The notes: generated from the letters alone by a model not told the origin. A stretch of DNA of 64,000 nt from Kumtagia sp044326205 (GCF_044326205.1 NZ_JBIRCY010000016.1:60056-124055), one strand, 5' to 3'; shown: positions 8,832 to 17,542, counted from the stretch's first letter. Numbers and translations: made by a program.

Positions 8832-9638
8832 CTACTTGTTCGTGTCGAGGCTTTTGGACCTCACGGTCACGGTTCCGATCTGCGTGCCGACGGTCGCGTG
8901 GACGGGCGCATATACGCCGGTCGAGCCCAGCGGCGCAAACGCGATCATGATCCTGCTCTGCTTCTCCAGATAGTCGAGCGATTTCCGCCCCTTGCGGTAG
9001 CCCGAGACCGGCTTGACCGTGACGCGGCAGGTGACGACGCCGTCACCATAAGCCCTCGCCGCTTCCGAATTCGGCGCGGGATGCAGCGTGGCATTCATGC
9101 GGAACTCGCCGTCGAAGAGTTTGAGCGTGCGTCCGCACACTTTGTCCGGGCCAGAGGCCTTGATCATGCCGGCCGACAGCGGATCGCTGACGCCATCGAG
9201 GTCGCCGGGCTTCAGCGGCACCCAATGCTTGCGCTTCTTCAGCGGCGGCACGTTTTCAGTGCTGACCACATCGCCGTCCCGGAATTTCAGCGCCGTCATC
9301 TGCTTCCGCTTGCCCTCGGTATAGTCCATGCGGAAGGCGTCTGGCTGCGTACGGTCGCCGGCGAAGCCGCCGGAGGCCGAACTCCTGCCCTTGGTGCGGT
9401 CGAAGATTTCCGCGATGCCGGCGCTGGCAACCGTACCCTCGACCGAGAACTTGCCGTTCTCGAACCGGCTCTCGAAGGTCGAGCGGGCGATGGTGAGGCC
9501 GAGATAGGAGACGGTGTATTCGCCCTTGAATGTTTCGACCTCGGCCCGCGCCACGCCCGGCGCCGCAAGCATCAGTGCAAGCGCGGACAGCGCGGCCCGC
9601 CGTGCCACTCCAGTTGTTTTTCGCATCCCGTCGGTCAT
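8832..9638 (-). CDS. DUF3108 exported protein
   Basis: A 268-residue protein with a signal peptide (hydrophobic ALSALALMLAAP, cleavage likely after ARA near residue 33). The mature sequence matches DUF3108, a beta-rich periplasmic family; it starts YTVSYLGLTIAR and ends in a run of beta-like strands. Function is not established. A second ATG at codon 5 (MRKTTG) is an equally good start. In many rhizobia this gene sits near rpmB, as it does here, 2 kb away. Confidence 0.85.
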   Translation of the reverse strand: MTDGMRKTTGVARRAALSALALMLAAPGVARAEVETFKGEYTVSYLGLTIARSTFESRFENGKFSVEGTVASAGIAEIFDRTKGRSSASGGFAGDRTQPDAFRMDYTEGKRKQMTALKFRDGDVVSTENVPPLKKRKHWVPLKPGDLDGVSDPLSAGMIKASGPDKVCGRTLKLFDGEFRMNATLHPAPNSEAARAYGDGVVTCRVTVKPVSGYRKGRKSLDYLEKQSRIMIAFAPLGSTGVYAPVHATVGTQIGTVTVRSKSLDTNK

Positions 9639-9696
9639 GCCGATCAGGAAGGCGACAAATCCGGCAGCAATGTGGAGGGGCAGGCGTTCCCGGTAC

Positions 9697-10452
9697 TCAG
9701 TGCACGGTCAGCACATGCGCCGGGACCGGCTGATTGATGCCCTTCAGCGAGAGCTTGCGGATAGCCGTCGCCGCCAAAAACTCCGGCGCTTCCGCGGCAG
9801 CCTCCGCCGAAACGAGGATTTCGCCGGCCGCCGCCTGTGACTCTAGCCGGGCGGTGAGGTTCACTGCACCCCCGATCGCCGTGAAGTCGCTGCGGAAGGT
9901 GGAAAACTCGCCGATTTCCACCTGGCCGGTGTGGACGCCGACGCCCACGCCGAGCGCTCCTGCCTGTGTGTCGATGCCGCGCGCCGCCAGCTTTTCCAGT
10001 GCCTCGCCGCAGCGCCGCTGCACCTCGATCGCTGCCTGGATGGCGGCCGCCGCATGGCGTTCGTTCTTGATCGGGAAATTGAAGATCGCCATCAGGCCGT
10101 CGCCCATCTGCTTGTTGACGATGCCGTCATGCTCCCAGATCGCCTTCGCGCACTCGTCCTGGAAGATGCTGACGATGTCGCTCAATGCGACCGGATCCAG
10201 CCGTTCCGACAGAAGCGTGTAACCGCGGATGTCGGCGAACAGGATCGAGGCCGTGGCAGAGATGTGGCGCTGCTTCTTGACGAAGGTGAAGGCGCGCTCG
10301 CAGATCGTGCAGATGTTGGGGTTCATCTTGCTGCGGGTGATGCCGAAGGCCTGGAACGGCAGCGCCAGCGGACCCCGGATCGGGATCGGCATATGCATCT
10401 GGTCCCAGCAGCCACGGCAGATGCGGGCAGGGTTGTGGGTGCTCGGTTCCAT
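9697..10452 (-). CDS. class III adenylate/guanylate cyclase with N-terminal Cys4 motif
   Basis: The ATG at 10452 is chosen because GGGAGG lies 7-8 nt upstream; an in-frame upstream start at 10506 lacks this. The 251-residue protein has two CxxC pairs (C12/C15 and C48/C51) before the catalytic domain, a likely zinc site. The cyclase domain has metal Asp residues at D74 (FADIRGY) and D118 (KQMGDG), adenine-specifying Lys at 114, and transition-state Asn198 and Arg202 (VNLTAR), so it should be active. No membrane segment is visible. It probably makes cAMP; the Cys4 module may sense metal or redox state, which is inference. Confidence 0.9.
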   Translation of the reverse strand: MEPSTHNPARICRGCWDQMHMPIPIRGPLALPFQAFGITRSKMNPNICTICERAFTFVKKQRHISATASILFADIRGYTLLSERLDPVALSDIVSIFQDECAKAIWEHDGIVNKQMGDGLMAIFNFPIKNERHAAAAIQAAIEVQRRCGEALEKLAARGIDTQAGALGVGVGVHTGQVEIGEFSTFRSDFTAIGGAVNLTARLESQAAAGEILVSAEAAAEAPEFLAATAIRKLSLKGINQPVPAHVLTVH

Positions 10453-10631
10453 TTGAGACCTCCCAGCCTGAACGGCAACAGTGTCGCGTCGGCCGACGTT
10501 TGGCAACTGCCTAGGAGTAGGTCAGTTCGAAAGTAGGCATTCAAACGGCCCGTCTTTAATCGGGGCGATGATCTAGGCGAATGAAGCGGAAAAGGCGATA
10601 GTGCGGTGACCGTTTAAGGGGTGCGAGTAGT

Positions 10632-10937
10632 ATGAGAACTTTGGTCGAGCGTTTGATTGGAAAGTCGATCAAAAGCATCGAAAATGGCGAGCCTGGATAT
10701 GGCATCGTCATAACCTTCTCGAACGGAGACGCGCTTACGGCAAATACCGAAGTGACTGCGTGCCTGCCTGATGACCACTCGAAACTAGTCGAGCGAGCCA
10801 CGATCACCAACGAGAAATTGATTATGCATCTAAGCGGAAACGGTTTCGTTGCGGTCTCGGTCGACCGTGACCGCTTCCCGAAGGTGGTTGAAATGTTCGT
10901 CTATGGCGACGACGAAGGCTTGGTCGTTGAAAACTAG
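10632..10937 (+). CDS. hypothetical 101-residue protein
   Basis: A small soluble protein without signal peptide or membrane segment. It alternates beta-like stretches (GIVITFSNGDALTA, FVAVSVDR) and ends acidic (GDDEGLVVEN). An AAGGGG ribosome site lies about 10 nt before the ATG. Codon use is less GC-biased than in neighbours (many GAA, AAT and ATC/ATT codons), which hints at recent arrival. I do not recognise the family, and no function can be given. Confidence 0.65.
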   Translation: MRTLVERLIGKSIKSIENGEPGYGIVITFSNGDALTANTEVTACLPDDHSKLVERATITNEKLIMHLSGNGFVAVSVDRDRFPKVVEMFVYGDDEGLVVEN

Positions 10938-10986
10938 TCGGCCGGATCAAATGCCAAACTGACTTGCCACGAGGCCGAGCTTTGCC

Positions 10987-11015
10987 TTGACGCATCGGCC
11001 AAATGCCACTATGGA
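10987..11015 (+). promoter_or_regulatory. sigma-70 type promoter of rpmB
   Basis: TTGACG and TATGGA are separated by exactly 17 bp. The flanking bases (CCTTGACG, CACTATGG) fit the rhizobial CTTGAC-N17-CTATAT pattern. The predicted start of transcription is near 11022, giving a leader of about 90 nt before rpmB. Confidence 0.6.
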
Positions 11016-11053
11016 ACGCCGACTTTTCCAAGAGGCCGCTCGATAAGACCGCG

Positions 11054-11067
11054 CGCCAGTGCTGGCG
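11054..11067 (+). promoter_or_regulatory. leader hairpin in the rpmB 5' UTR
   Basis: CGCCAG-TG-CTGGCG is a perfect 6-bp inverted repeat inside the predicted rpmB leader. Ribosomal protein leaders often fold for autoregulation, but a hairpin this short could also be chance. Confidence 0.3.
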
Positions 11068-11110
11068 AAGACGATCTGTTGGCCCGATAAGAGAACCGAA
11101 GGTTATAAAA

Positions 11111-11413
11111 ATGTCCCGTGCTTGCGAACTGACCGGCAAGGCCGTGCTCACCGGCAACAATGTCAGCCACGCCAACAACAAGACCCGCCGCCGCTTCCTG
11201 CCGAATTTGGTCAGCGTCACCCTGATCTCGGAAGCGCTGAACCAGAACGTGCGCCTGCGCATTTCGGCCAACGCGCTGCGTTCGGTCGAGCATCGCGGCG
11301 GCCTAGACGCCTTCCTGGCCAAGGCCGACGAGCACGAACTGTCGCAGCGCGCCCGCCTGCTGAAGAAGCAGATCGCCAAGAAGACCGCCGAGCAGGCCGC
11401 GGCCGCCGCCTGA
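11111..11413 (+). CDS. rpmB: 50S ribosomal protein L28
   Basis: A 100-residue bL28 protein. The start MSRACELTGKAVLTGNNVSHANNKT is diagnostic of alphaproteobacterial L28, with the FLPNLV and LRISANALRSV blocks following. It lacks the zinc Cys pairs of some L28 forms. The ATG at 11111 is set by homology and by AAGG 9 nt upstream; an upstream in-frame ATG at 11003 would add an unrelated 36 residues. The gene is monocistronic, with its own promoter and terminator. Confidence 0.98.
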   Translation: MSRACELTGKAVLTGNNVSHANNKTRRRFLPNLVSVTLISEALNQNVRLRISANALRSVEHRGGLDAFLAKADEHELSQRARLLKKQIAKKTAEQAAAAA

Positions 11414-11450
11414 GACTTGACGTTTCTTAGGCGGGGGACACCGCCTTCCG

Positions 11451-11479
11451 GAAGCCCGGCGTCATGGACGGCGGGCTTC
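11451..11479 (+). terminator. rho-independent terminator of rpmB
   Basis: A 13-bp stem with one mismatch (GAAGCCCGGCGTC / GACGGCGGGCTTC), a 3-nt loop, then GTTTCATT. It lies 38 bp after the rpmB stop. Confidence 0.8.
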
Positions 11480-11540
11480 GTTTCATTGGGGCGGCCGCAT
11501 GCTGCGGTCAGCCACTGGTTCCATTACCCAGGATAAAAAA

Positions 11541-12221
11541 ATGCACTTTGGAAAGACCTATCTGCCCTTCGTGGCCGCCATGGCGCTCGTCGTCGTCGCG
11601 TCGAACATCCTTGTCCAGTTCCCCGTGCAGGGCATGCTGGGCCGCCTGTCGCTGGCCGATATCCTCACCTGGGGCGCGTTCACCTATCCGGTTGCCTTTC
11701 TGGTCACCGACCTCGCCAACCGCCGCCACGGTCCGCTGTTCGCGCGAAAAGTCGTGTTCGCCGGCTTCATGGTGGCAGTGACATGCTCCATCATCGTGCC
11801 GCCGCTGCTCTATCGCCTCGGCCTGATCGAGTTCGACACCGCAGCCGGCCGGCTGGTGCGCATCGCCGTCGCATCGGGCGCGGCCTTCCTCACCGCCCAG
11901 CTTCTCGACGTCACAGTCTTCAACTGGCTGCGCCGGCAGAGCTGGTGGCGGGCGCCGATCTTCGGCACGCTGGCCGGCTCGGTTGTCGACACGCTGGTCT
12001 TTTTCTCCGTCGCCTTCGCCGCTGCTTTCGCCTTCGTCGGCCCGAGCGACGGTTTCGCACTGGAAACTGCTCCGCTGCTCGGCGCGTTGCCGGCGGAAGC
12101 GGCGCGCTGGGTGTCGTGGGCGCTGGGCGACCTGTCGGTCAAGCTGATCATCGCGATCTTCGCGCTGATCCCCTACCGGCTGATCGCCGCGCGCTGGAGC
12201 CAGCCGACGGTCCTCGCTTGA
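11541..12221 (+). CDS. VUT/YhhQ family transporter (queuosine precursor transporter)
   Basis: A 226-residue membrane protein with about six segments. Motifs typical of YhhQ are YPVAFLVTDLANRRHG near residue 53 and the late GTLAGSVVDTLVFF and WALGDLSVKL segments. YhhQ takes up queuosine precursors (preQ0/preQ1) in E. coli; a role in tRNA queuosine salvage here follows from the family. ATG 11541 is chosen by alignment with the family; an ATG at 11499 is possible. The stop overlaps the next gene's TTG start by 4 bp. Confidence 0.88.
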   Translation: MHFGKTYLPFVAAMALVVVASNILVQFPVQGMLGRLSLADILTWGAFTYPVAFLVTDLANRRHGPLFARKVVFAGFMVAVTCSIIVPPLLYRLGLIEFDTAAGRLVRIAVASGAAFLTAQLLDVTVFNWLRRQSWWRAPIFGTLAGSVVDTLVFFSVAFAAAFAFVGPSDGFALETAPLLGALPAEAARWVSWALGDLSVKLIIAIFALIPYRLIAARWSQPTVLA

Positions 12222-12892
12222 TTCCCTGGGTCCAGCTCGACAGTGCGCCGGTCCCCGGCGGCGGCGAGCTGCGGCTGAAGCAGCGCGGAACGGAATTCTC
12301 TATCATGCTCGGTACCAACGAGCTGATGAACAGCCGGCTCAGCGGTTCGGAAGAGACGCTGGCGAAACTGTCCTGCGAACGCATCCGCGGGCGGACGGCG
12401 CCAAAAATACTGATCGGCGGGCTGGGCATGGGGTTTACGCTGCGCGCTGCTCTTGCCGAACTCGGCGACGATGCGCGCGTCACGGTAGTGGAACTCGTGC
12501 CGGCGGTCGTCGCCTGGGCGCGCGGGCCGATGGCGCCGGTGTTTGGCGGCTGCCTCGACGATCCGCGTGTCGCCGTCGGCGAGGGCGACGTCGGCGACTT
12601 GATCCGCTCCGCACGGTCTTCTTGGGACGCCATCCTGCTCGACGTCGACAACGGCCCGGAAGGCCTGACCCGGCAAGGCAACGACGCGCTCTACGACCTG
12701 CCGGGCCTGAGCGCGGCGCACGCTGCCTTGAGGTTGGGCGGTGTGTTTTCGGTCTGGTCGTCAGGGCCTGATGCCGGCTTCACTCGGCGGCTGCGTCAGG
12801 CGGGGTTTTCGGTCGAAGAGGTCGCAACGCGGGCACACGGAAAGCGCGGCGCCCGCCATGTGATCTGGATTGCGACGAAGCGGGCAGTTTAG
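12218..12892 (+). CDS. spermidine synthase-like methyltransferase-fold protein
   Basis: A 224-residue protein read from TTG at 12218, which overlaps the upstream stop (TTGA). The Rossmann glycine motif GGLGMGFTLRA is near residue 67, VVELVPAVV gives the acidic nucleotide-binding strand, and LLDVDNGPEG holds the catalytic-region Asp residues, as in polyamine aminopropyltransferase-like proteins. It is shorter than true spermidine synthase (about 280) and lacks its N-terminal beta domain, so aminopropyl transfer is uncertain. Coupling to a queuosine precursor transporter has no obvious metabolic logic. Confidence 0.8.
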   Translation: MIPWVQLDSAPVPGGGELRLKQRGTEFSIMLGTNELMNSRLSGSEETLAKLSCERIRGRTAPKILIGGLGMGFTLRAALAELGDDARVTVVELVPAVVAWARGPMAPVFGGCLDDPRVAVGEGDVGDLIRSARSSWDAILLDVDNGPEGLTRQGNDALYDLPGLSAAHAALRLGGVFSVWSSGPDAGFTRRLRQAGFSVEEVATRAHGKRGARHVIWIATKRAV

Positions 12893-13064
12893 TCCGGCGG
12901 TCTCAAGCCGCGATTGTCGACATGTTTTGAGCACCCGCTTCGGCCCTTGCTGGACGGCTCATGCCCGGACGCGTGGCGCTATCCACTCGCCCCGCAAGAT
13001 GCTGGAAAGCGCCGGAGGCAAACGACCCATATCGGGCTGGGACGCCTCTCGGAAAGCGCCCCGC

Positions 13065-13958
13065 ATGGCCACATCAATCGCCGCAACGCACTCGACGTCG
13101 GACACGACCAAGGGCATCGTGCTGATGATTGTCGGCGTGCTGACCGTGCAACTGGTCGACGGGCTGGCGAAACATCTCTCCGCCACCTATTCGCCGCTGT
13201 TCATCAGTTCTGCCCGCTACGCGATGGCCTCGCTGATCGTGCTGCCCATCGCCTTCGCCATGCATGGACGAAAGATCTTCCCAGCCGAGCAGATCGGCGC
13301 CAATGTGCTGCGCACCGTCTTCATCATCGGCGCGATGACGTTCTACTTCCTGGCAATCGCCCGCATTCCGCTGGCAACCGCCATCAGCGCCTATTTCGTC
13401 GCGCCGATCGTGGCGGTCATCCTGTCGATGCTGATCCTCAAGGAGCGCATGACGGCGCCCAAGGGCATCGCCCTTGTGCTCGGCTTCGCCGGCTCGATGG
13501 TCATCCTGCGGCCGGGCGGCGCAATGGAGCCGGGCATCCTTCTGGCGCTCGGCTCCGGCGTCTTCTTCGCCTGCTACATGATCGCCAGCCGACGCGCCGC
13601 GCAGGGCAGCGAGGTGATCAAGATGCTGGCCTTCCAGTGCGTGATCGGCACGGCGCTGCTCGTCCCGCAGGCGATCGTGTTCTGGCAGACGCCGGCACTG
13701 GCCGACCTGCCGCTGTTCTTCCTGATTGGGGTTCTATCCACCGTCAGCCACATGCTGACCCTCTATGCCTTCCGGCTGGCCGACGCCTCGACGCTGGCGC
13801 CGCTCATTTATGTGGAACTGCTTGGAGCAGCACTGATCGGCTATCTGTTCTTCGGCGACATTCCCGGCCTGACGACGATTTTGGGCGCGGCTCTGATCGT
13901 CATTGGCGGACTGGCGCTGCTGCAGCGCCGCCGTGCGCCGATCGTGCCGGCGGTGTAA
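13065..13958 (+). CDS. EamA/DMT family transporter
   Basis: A 297-residue inner-membrane protein with ten segments in two EamA repeats; an example is RIPLATAISAYFVAPIVAVILSMLILKERM, the end of repeat one with its conserved Glu-Arg. ATG 13065 has GGAAAG 8 nt upstream; an ATG at 12999 would add 22 residues. The substrate is unknown; the family exports amino acids, purines or other metabolites. It is preceded by about 170 bp without a recognisable gene, so it probably has its own promoter. Confidence 0.88.
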   Translation: MATSIAATHSTSDTTKGIVLMIVGVLTVQLVDGLAKHLSATYSPLFISSARYAMASLIVLPIAFAMHGRKIFPAEQIGANVLRTVFIIGAMTFYFLAIARIPLATAISAYFVAPIVAVILSMLILKERMTAPKGIALVLGFAGSMVILRPGGAMEPGILLALGSGVFFACYMIASRRAAQGSEVIKMLAFQCVIGTALLVPQAIVFWQTPALADLPLFFLIGVLSTVSHMLTLYAFRLADASTLAPLIYVELLGAALIGYLFFGDIPGLTTILGAALIVIGGLALLQRRRAPIVPAV

Positions 13959-13979
13959 TGCTCCTCGCTTCCGCAGTTC

Positions 13980-14360
13980 CTACGGCTGCACCAAAGGCGG
14001 CAGCGGACCGAAGAATCCGACAATCCGCTCTATCAGCGAACCGTCCTCGTTGAGGAAGACGATGTCTATGCCTTCCGGCAGCGGCGTGCCGTCGGCCTCG
14101 ACGAGGCGCCAGCCGAAGCGAGCGATGCCATGATGGAGGTCGACGGCGCTGGTCCGCACGATTGTCGCGCCCGGCCGGCTCGCCCGAACCTTCGCGATAT
14201 GAGCAAGCAGTTCGGCCGGGCCCCGCGTGTCGGCGCGCGGGTCCGTATAGGCCGCGCCGGAAGCCCAGACGGCAGCCAGGAGCGCGGCGCGGCGCTCTGC
14301 ATCGGGCTCGTTCCAGACTGCGCAGTAGCGGTCGACAAGTTCTGTTACGTCTTGCGGCAT
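13980..14360 (-). CDS. nuclear transport factor 2-like (SnoaL-like) protein
   Basis: A 126-residue protein with the NTF2-like cone fold pattern: an N-terminal helix (VTELVDRYCAVWNEPDAERRAALL), ASGAAYTDPRAD and ending in beta strands (IDIVFLNEDGSLIERIVGFFG). Family members are small hydrolases, isomerases or ligand-binding proteins, and nothing here fixes which. It converges on the EamA gene and stands about 50 bp downstream of the phytase-like esterase gene on the same strand. Confidence 0.8.
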   Translation of the reverse strand: MPQDVTELVDRYCAVWNEPDAERRAALLAAVWASGAAYTDPRADTRGPAELLAHIAKVRASRPGATIVRTSAVDLHHGIARFGWRLVEADGTPLPEGIDIVFLNEDGSLIERIVGFFGPLPPLVQP

Positions 14361-14414
14361 TCATTGCTCCCTGCGTTGCGGGCCGACGACACCCTGGGCA
14401 AGACGATATGCCGT

Positions 14415-15647
14415 TCAATCCGCGTGCAGCACGAATTCCAGATAGAGATTGCGCTGCAGGATCGAGTGGTTGTCGTCGGATATAATCGAAACCATGGTGG
14501 CGCCGTCGGCGCGCTGCCAGACGTCCAACCCCTCCATATTGTCGATCTGGTAGGCCATGTCGGCGGTGAACAGCACCGGTCCGTCCGCCACCTGCCCCTT
14601 GGCGACGCTCTCGCCATAAATGCGCCTCAGCCGCATTTTTACGCCGTCGGCGATGCGGTAGCTGCGCTCCAGAAGCAGCAGGTCGCCGTTCGGCAGGAAG
14701 GCGCCGTCGGTGATGTCGAAGTCGCCGCTGCGCTTCACGGTGAAGACGCCCTTGTTCGGCCCCTCTATGATCGCCGCAAAGATGTTGCCTTGCTTGTCCA
14801 GGCTCTTTTCCGACACCACCACCAGGCCGCCTTCATGCTGGCCGAAGGGATGCGCGCGCGTCACCGTCTCGAAACCGCGGTTCTGGCGCAGCTCCCTTTC
14901 CGGCACCAGGAAATCGAGCTGCCGGAACGGCGCCTTCATGTCGGCGGGATCGATGCGAAACTGCGAGATGCGGTGATCGCGCTCGAAGCCGACGGTGGCG
15001 ATGCCGTCCTTAACGTCGAGCCCCTCGGCATCCACCAGCCACTTCTCGCTGATCGGATGGCCGGTGTCGTCGACCATCTGCACCATGCGGAAATTCTCGA
15101 CGCCGCTCGGACGGCCCTGAGCATCGCGCGCGATCGAGCCGAAATACCAGAAGCCGGTATCGGCGACACCGACGAAATCCTTGCCTGGTGTGACGAAGCG
15201 GAAGGCCGACAGCGCCCCGAAATCGTTGGCCGAGGCGGTCATCTCCAGCCCGCCGACGAACTCCAGCGGCCCGAACATTTTTTCATCGCGGCCGATGTGG
15301 AATTTTTCGATCGGCCGCACGGTGATTTCCATGCGCTCGACGGGCGCGGGGTCGGCGTGGGCTGGCGCGAGAGGCAGGAGGCAGAGCAGAGTTGCGAAGA
15401 ATGACGCGGCCAGTGTCGCATTCCTTCGCACCCCCCTCTGTCCTGCCGGACATCTCCCCCGCAAGGGGGGAGATTCGCCGGCCGTCTCGATTTCGCCAAT
15501 CGCCAACGTTGCAAGAGAAGCGTAGGCGGTGAAGCTGCCAATCTCCCCCCTTGCGGGGGAGATGTCCGGCAGGACAGAGGGGGGTGCGAAGGAACGCGGC
15601 CTAAGTCGTCCCCAAAACGCCGCCACCCGCAGCAAGCGCATCCTCAT
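14415..15647 (-). CDS. esterase-like activity of phytase family protein, 5' end rebuilt by a repeat
   Basis: A beta-propeller-like exported protein of the phytase-like esterase family (GPLEFVGGLEMTA, GVADTGFWYFG, DAEGLDV, HEGGLVVVSE blocks). The ATG at 15647 overlaps the cobT stop as ATGA, the classic coupled start, and would give 410 residues. Residues 19-75 of that product are encoded by a 174-bp palindromic repeat lying in frame without stops. A second signal peptide core (ATLAASFFATLLCLLPLAPAHA) follows the repeat, so a GTG at 15431 inside the repeat could give a 338-residue product. Both starts are plausible. Confidence 0.8.
   Translation of the reverse strand: MRMRLLRVAAFWGRLRPRSFAPPSVLPDISPARGEIGSFTAYASLATLAIGEIETAGESPPLRGRCPAGQRGVRRNATLAASFFATLLCLLPLAPAHADPAPVERMEITVRPIEKFHIGRDEKMFGPLEFVGGLEMTASANDFGALSAFRFVTPGKDFVGVADTGFWYFGSIARDAQGRPSGVENFRMVQMVDDTGHPISEKWLVDAEGLDVKDGIATVGFERDHRISQFRIDPADMKAPFRQLDFLVPERELRQNRGFETVTRAHPFGQHEGGLVVVSEKSLDKQGNIFAAIIEGPNKGVFTVKRSGDFDITDGAFLPNGDLLLLERSYRIADGVKMRLRRIYGESVAKGQVADGPVLFTADMAYQIDNMEGLDVWQRADGATMVSIISDDNHSILQRNLYLEFVLHAD
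15421..15594. repeat. RIME-like palindromic element with perfect 55-bp arms
   Basis: Bases 15421-15475 and 15540-15594 are exact reverse complements, with a 64-bp spacer. Each arm holds the core CTGTCCTGCCGGACATCTCC and a small inner hairpin around CCCCGCAAGGGG. The unit is 174 bp, exactly 58 codons. Sequence style matches rhizobial intergenic mosaic elements and a second diverged copy at 50588-50753. Confidence 0.9.
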
Positions 15648-17542
15648 CCCGCCCGCCGAAAACCGCCGCCGCGGCGCAGGTCGCGCGGCGTTTCCTCGCC
15701 GAACAGCGAGGCGAGCTGCTCGGTCATGGCACCGGCGAGTTCCTCCGCGTCGACGATGGTGACGGCGCGGCGGTAGTAGCGCGTCACGTCATGGCCGATG
15801 CCGATGGCGAGCAGCTCGACCGGCGAGCGTGTCTCGATCAGTTCGATGATGGCGCGCAGATGCCGCTCCAGATAGTTGCCCGGATTGACCGACAGGGTTG
15901 AGTCGTCCACCGGCGCGCCGTCCGAGATCATCATCAGGATTTTTCGCTGCTCCGGCCTGCCGATCAGGCGGTTGTGCGCCCACAGCAGCGCCTCGCCGTC
16001 GATGTTTTCCTTCAGCAGACCTTCGCGCATCATCAGGCCGAGATTGCGGCGGGCGCGCCGCCACGGCGTGTCGGCGCTTTTGTAGATGATGTGGCGCAAA
16101 TCGTTCAGCCGGCCGGGGTTGGCCGGCTTTCCGTCCTTCAGCCATTTTTCGCGGGCCTGCCCGCCCTTCCAGGCGCGGGTGGTGAAGCCGAGAATCTCGA
16201 CAGAGACGCCGCAGCGCTCCAGCGTGCGGGCGAGGATGTCCGCGCAGGTGGCGGCGACCGTGATCGGCCGGCCGCGCATCGAGCCGGAATTGTCGAGCAC
16301 CAGCGTGACCACCGTGTCGCGGAATTTGGTGTCGCGCTCCTGCTTGAAGGAAAGCGGCTGCATCGGGTCGATGACGACGCGCACCAGCCGCGCCGGATCA
16401 AGGTAACCCTCCTCCAGGTCGAAATCCCAGGAGCGGTTCTGCTGCGCCATCAGCCGGCGCTGCAGCCGGTTGGCCAGCCGCCCGACAACGCCTGACAGGT
16501 TGGCGAGCTGCTTGTCGAGGAACGCCCGCAGCCGGTCGAGTTCTTCCTCATCGCACAGTTCCTCCGCGCCGACCGTCTCGTCAAAGGCGGTGGAAAAAAC
16601 CTTGTAGTCGATCTCCTTCGGCAGGTTGGTGAAGGGATTGTCCTTGCGCTTGGCCTCGCCCGGCGTCTCGGCATCCGCCTCGTCATCGTCGGCGACGTCG
16701 TCCGCGTCCGCATCGGTCGCCTCCATCTCGCCGGCCTGCTCGTCCTCGGAAGAGGCTTCCGTGTCCTCCGGCTGCGCCTGCTCGCCGGCGGAATCGTCCT
16801 CGCCGCCTTCCTCGCTGTTCTCCTCGCCCTGCGGCTCGTTGTCGTCGCTGTCGGCCTCGTCGTTCTGCTGGTCGTCGCCGAGTTCCTCCGCCATGTTCAT
16901 GGAGGCAAGCATGTCGCGCACCAGCCGCGCAAAAGCCTGCTGGTCGTCGAGCTTGCTGGCGAGGTCGTCCAGCGCGCCTTCGGATTTCTCCTCGACCCAG
17001 TCGCGCCACAGCGAAACGAGCTTTTCGCCGCTCTTCGGCACCGGCCGGCCGGTCAGCTTTTCGCGCACCATCAACGCCAGCGCCTCTTCGAGCGGCGCTT
17101 CGGATTGCTCGCGCACGTCGGCGAGGTTGGCCTTGAGATATTTGTCCTCGAGCATATGGCCGATATTGTCGGAGACACCAGTCATCCGGCGCGAGCCGAT
17201 CGATTCCACACGCGCCTGCTCGACGGCGTCGAACACGGCGCGCGCCTGCTTGCCTTCCGGCGCCAGCTTCAGATGCACACGGCTGTCATGGCAGGCGCGC
17301 TTCAGCGCCATCGAATCGCCCAGCCCGCGCGTCACCGCGATGTCGGTGATGGTCGGCTTCTTCGGCAATTCGGGAAGCCGCGCGCGGCTGCCGGCCAGCG
17401 CCGGCTTGTCCTTGGCGAAGCCGACCTCCATCTCGCGGTCGCCGGAAACGGCGCGCATGCAAACCGTCACCGCCCGCTTGAACAGGTCGGTGTCGGCGCC
17501 GGTCTTCGGCTTCGAACGTGTATTGTCTCCGGGTCCGGCCAA
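15644..17542 (-). CDS. cobT: cobaltochelatase subunit CobT
   Basis: A 632-residue subunit of aerobic cobalt chelatase, which with CobS and CobN inserts cobalt into hydrogenobyrinic acid a,c-diamide using ATP. The N-terminal half (about 1-210) is helical. A long acidic Asp/Glu linker spans about 220-300. The C-terminal VWA domain has the MIDAS DNSGS near 417 and MISDGAPVDD later. Length and order match family members. Its stop overlaps the start of the esterase gene. Two small exported proteins separate it from cobS. Confidence 0.97.
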   Translation of the reverse strand: MAGPGDNTRSKPKTGADTDLFKRAVTVCMRAVSGDREMEVGFAKDKPALAGSRARLPELPKKPTITDIAVTRGLGDSMALKRACHDSRVHLKLAPEGKQARAVFDAVEQARVESIGSRRMTGVSDNIGHMLEDKYLKANLADVREQSEAPLEEALALMVREKLTGRPVPKSGEKLVSLWRDWVEEKSEGALDDLASKLDDQQAFARLVRDMLASMNMAEELGDDQQNDEADSDDNEPQGEENSEEGGEDDSAGEQAQPEDTEASSEDEQAGEMEATDADADDVADDDEADAETPGEAKRKDNPFTNLPKEIDYKVFSTAFDETVGAEELCDEEELDRLRAFLDKQLANLSGVVGRLANRLQRRLMAQQNRSWDFDLEEGYLDPARLVRVVIDPMQPLSFKQERDTKFRDTVVTLVLDNSGSMRGRPITVAATCADILARTLERCGVSVEILGFTTRAWKGGQAREKWLKDGKPANPGRLNDLRHIIYKSADTPWRRARRNLGLMMREGLLKENIDGEALLWAHNRLIGRPEQRKILMMISDGAPVDDSTLSVNPGNYLERHLRAIIELIETRSPVELLAIGIGHDVTRYYRRAVTIVDAEELAGAMTEQLASLFGEETPRDLRRGGGFRRAG

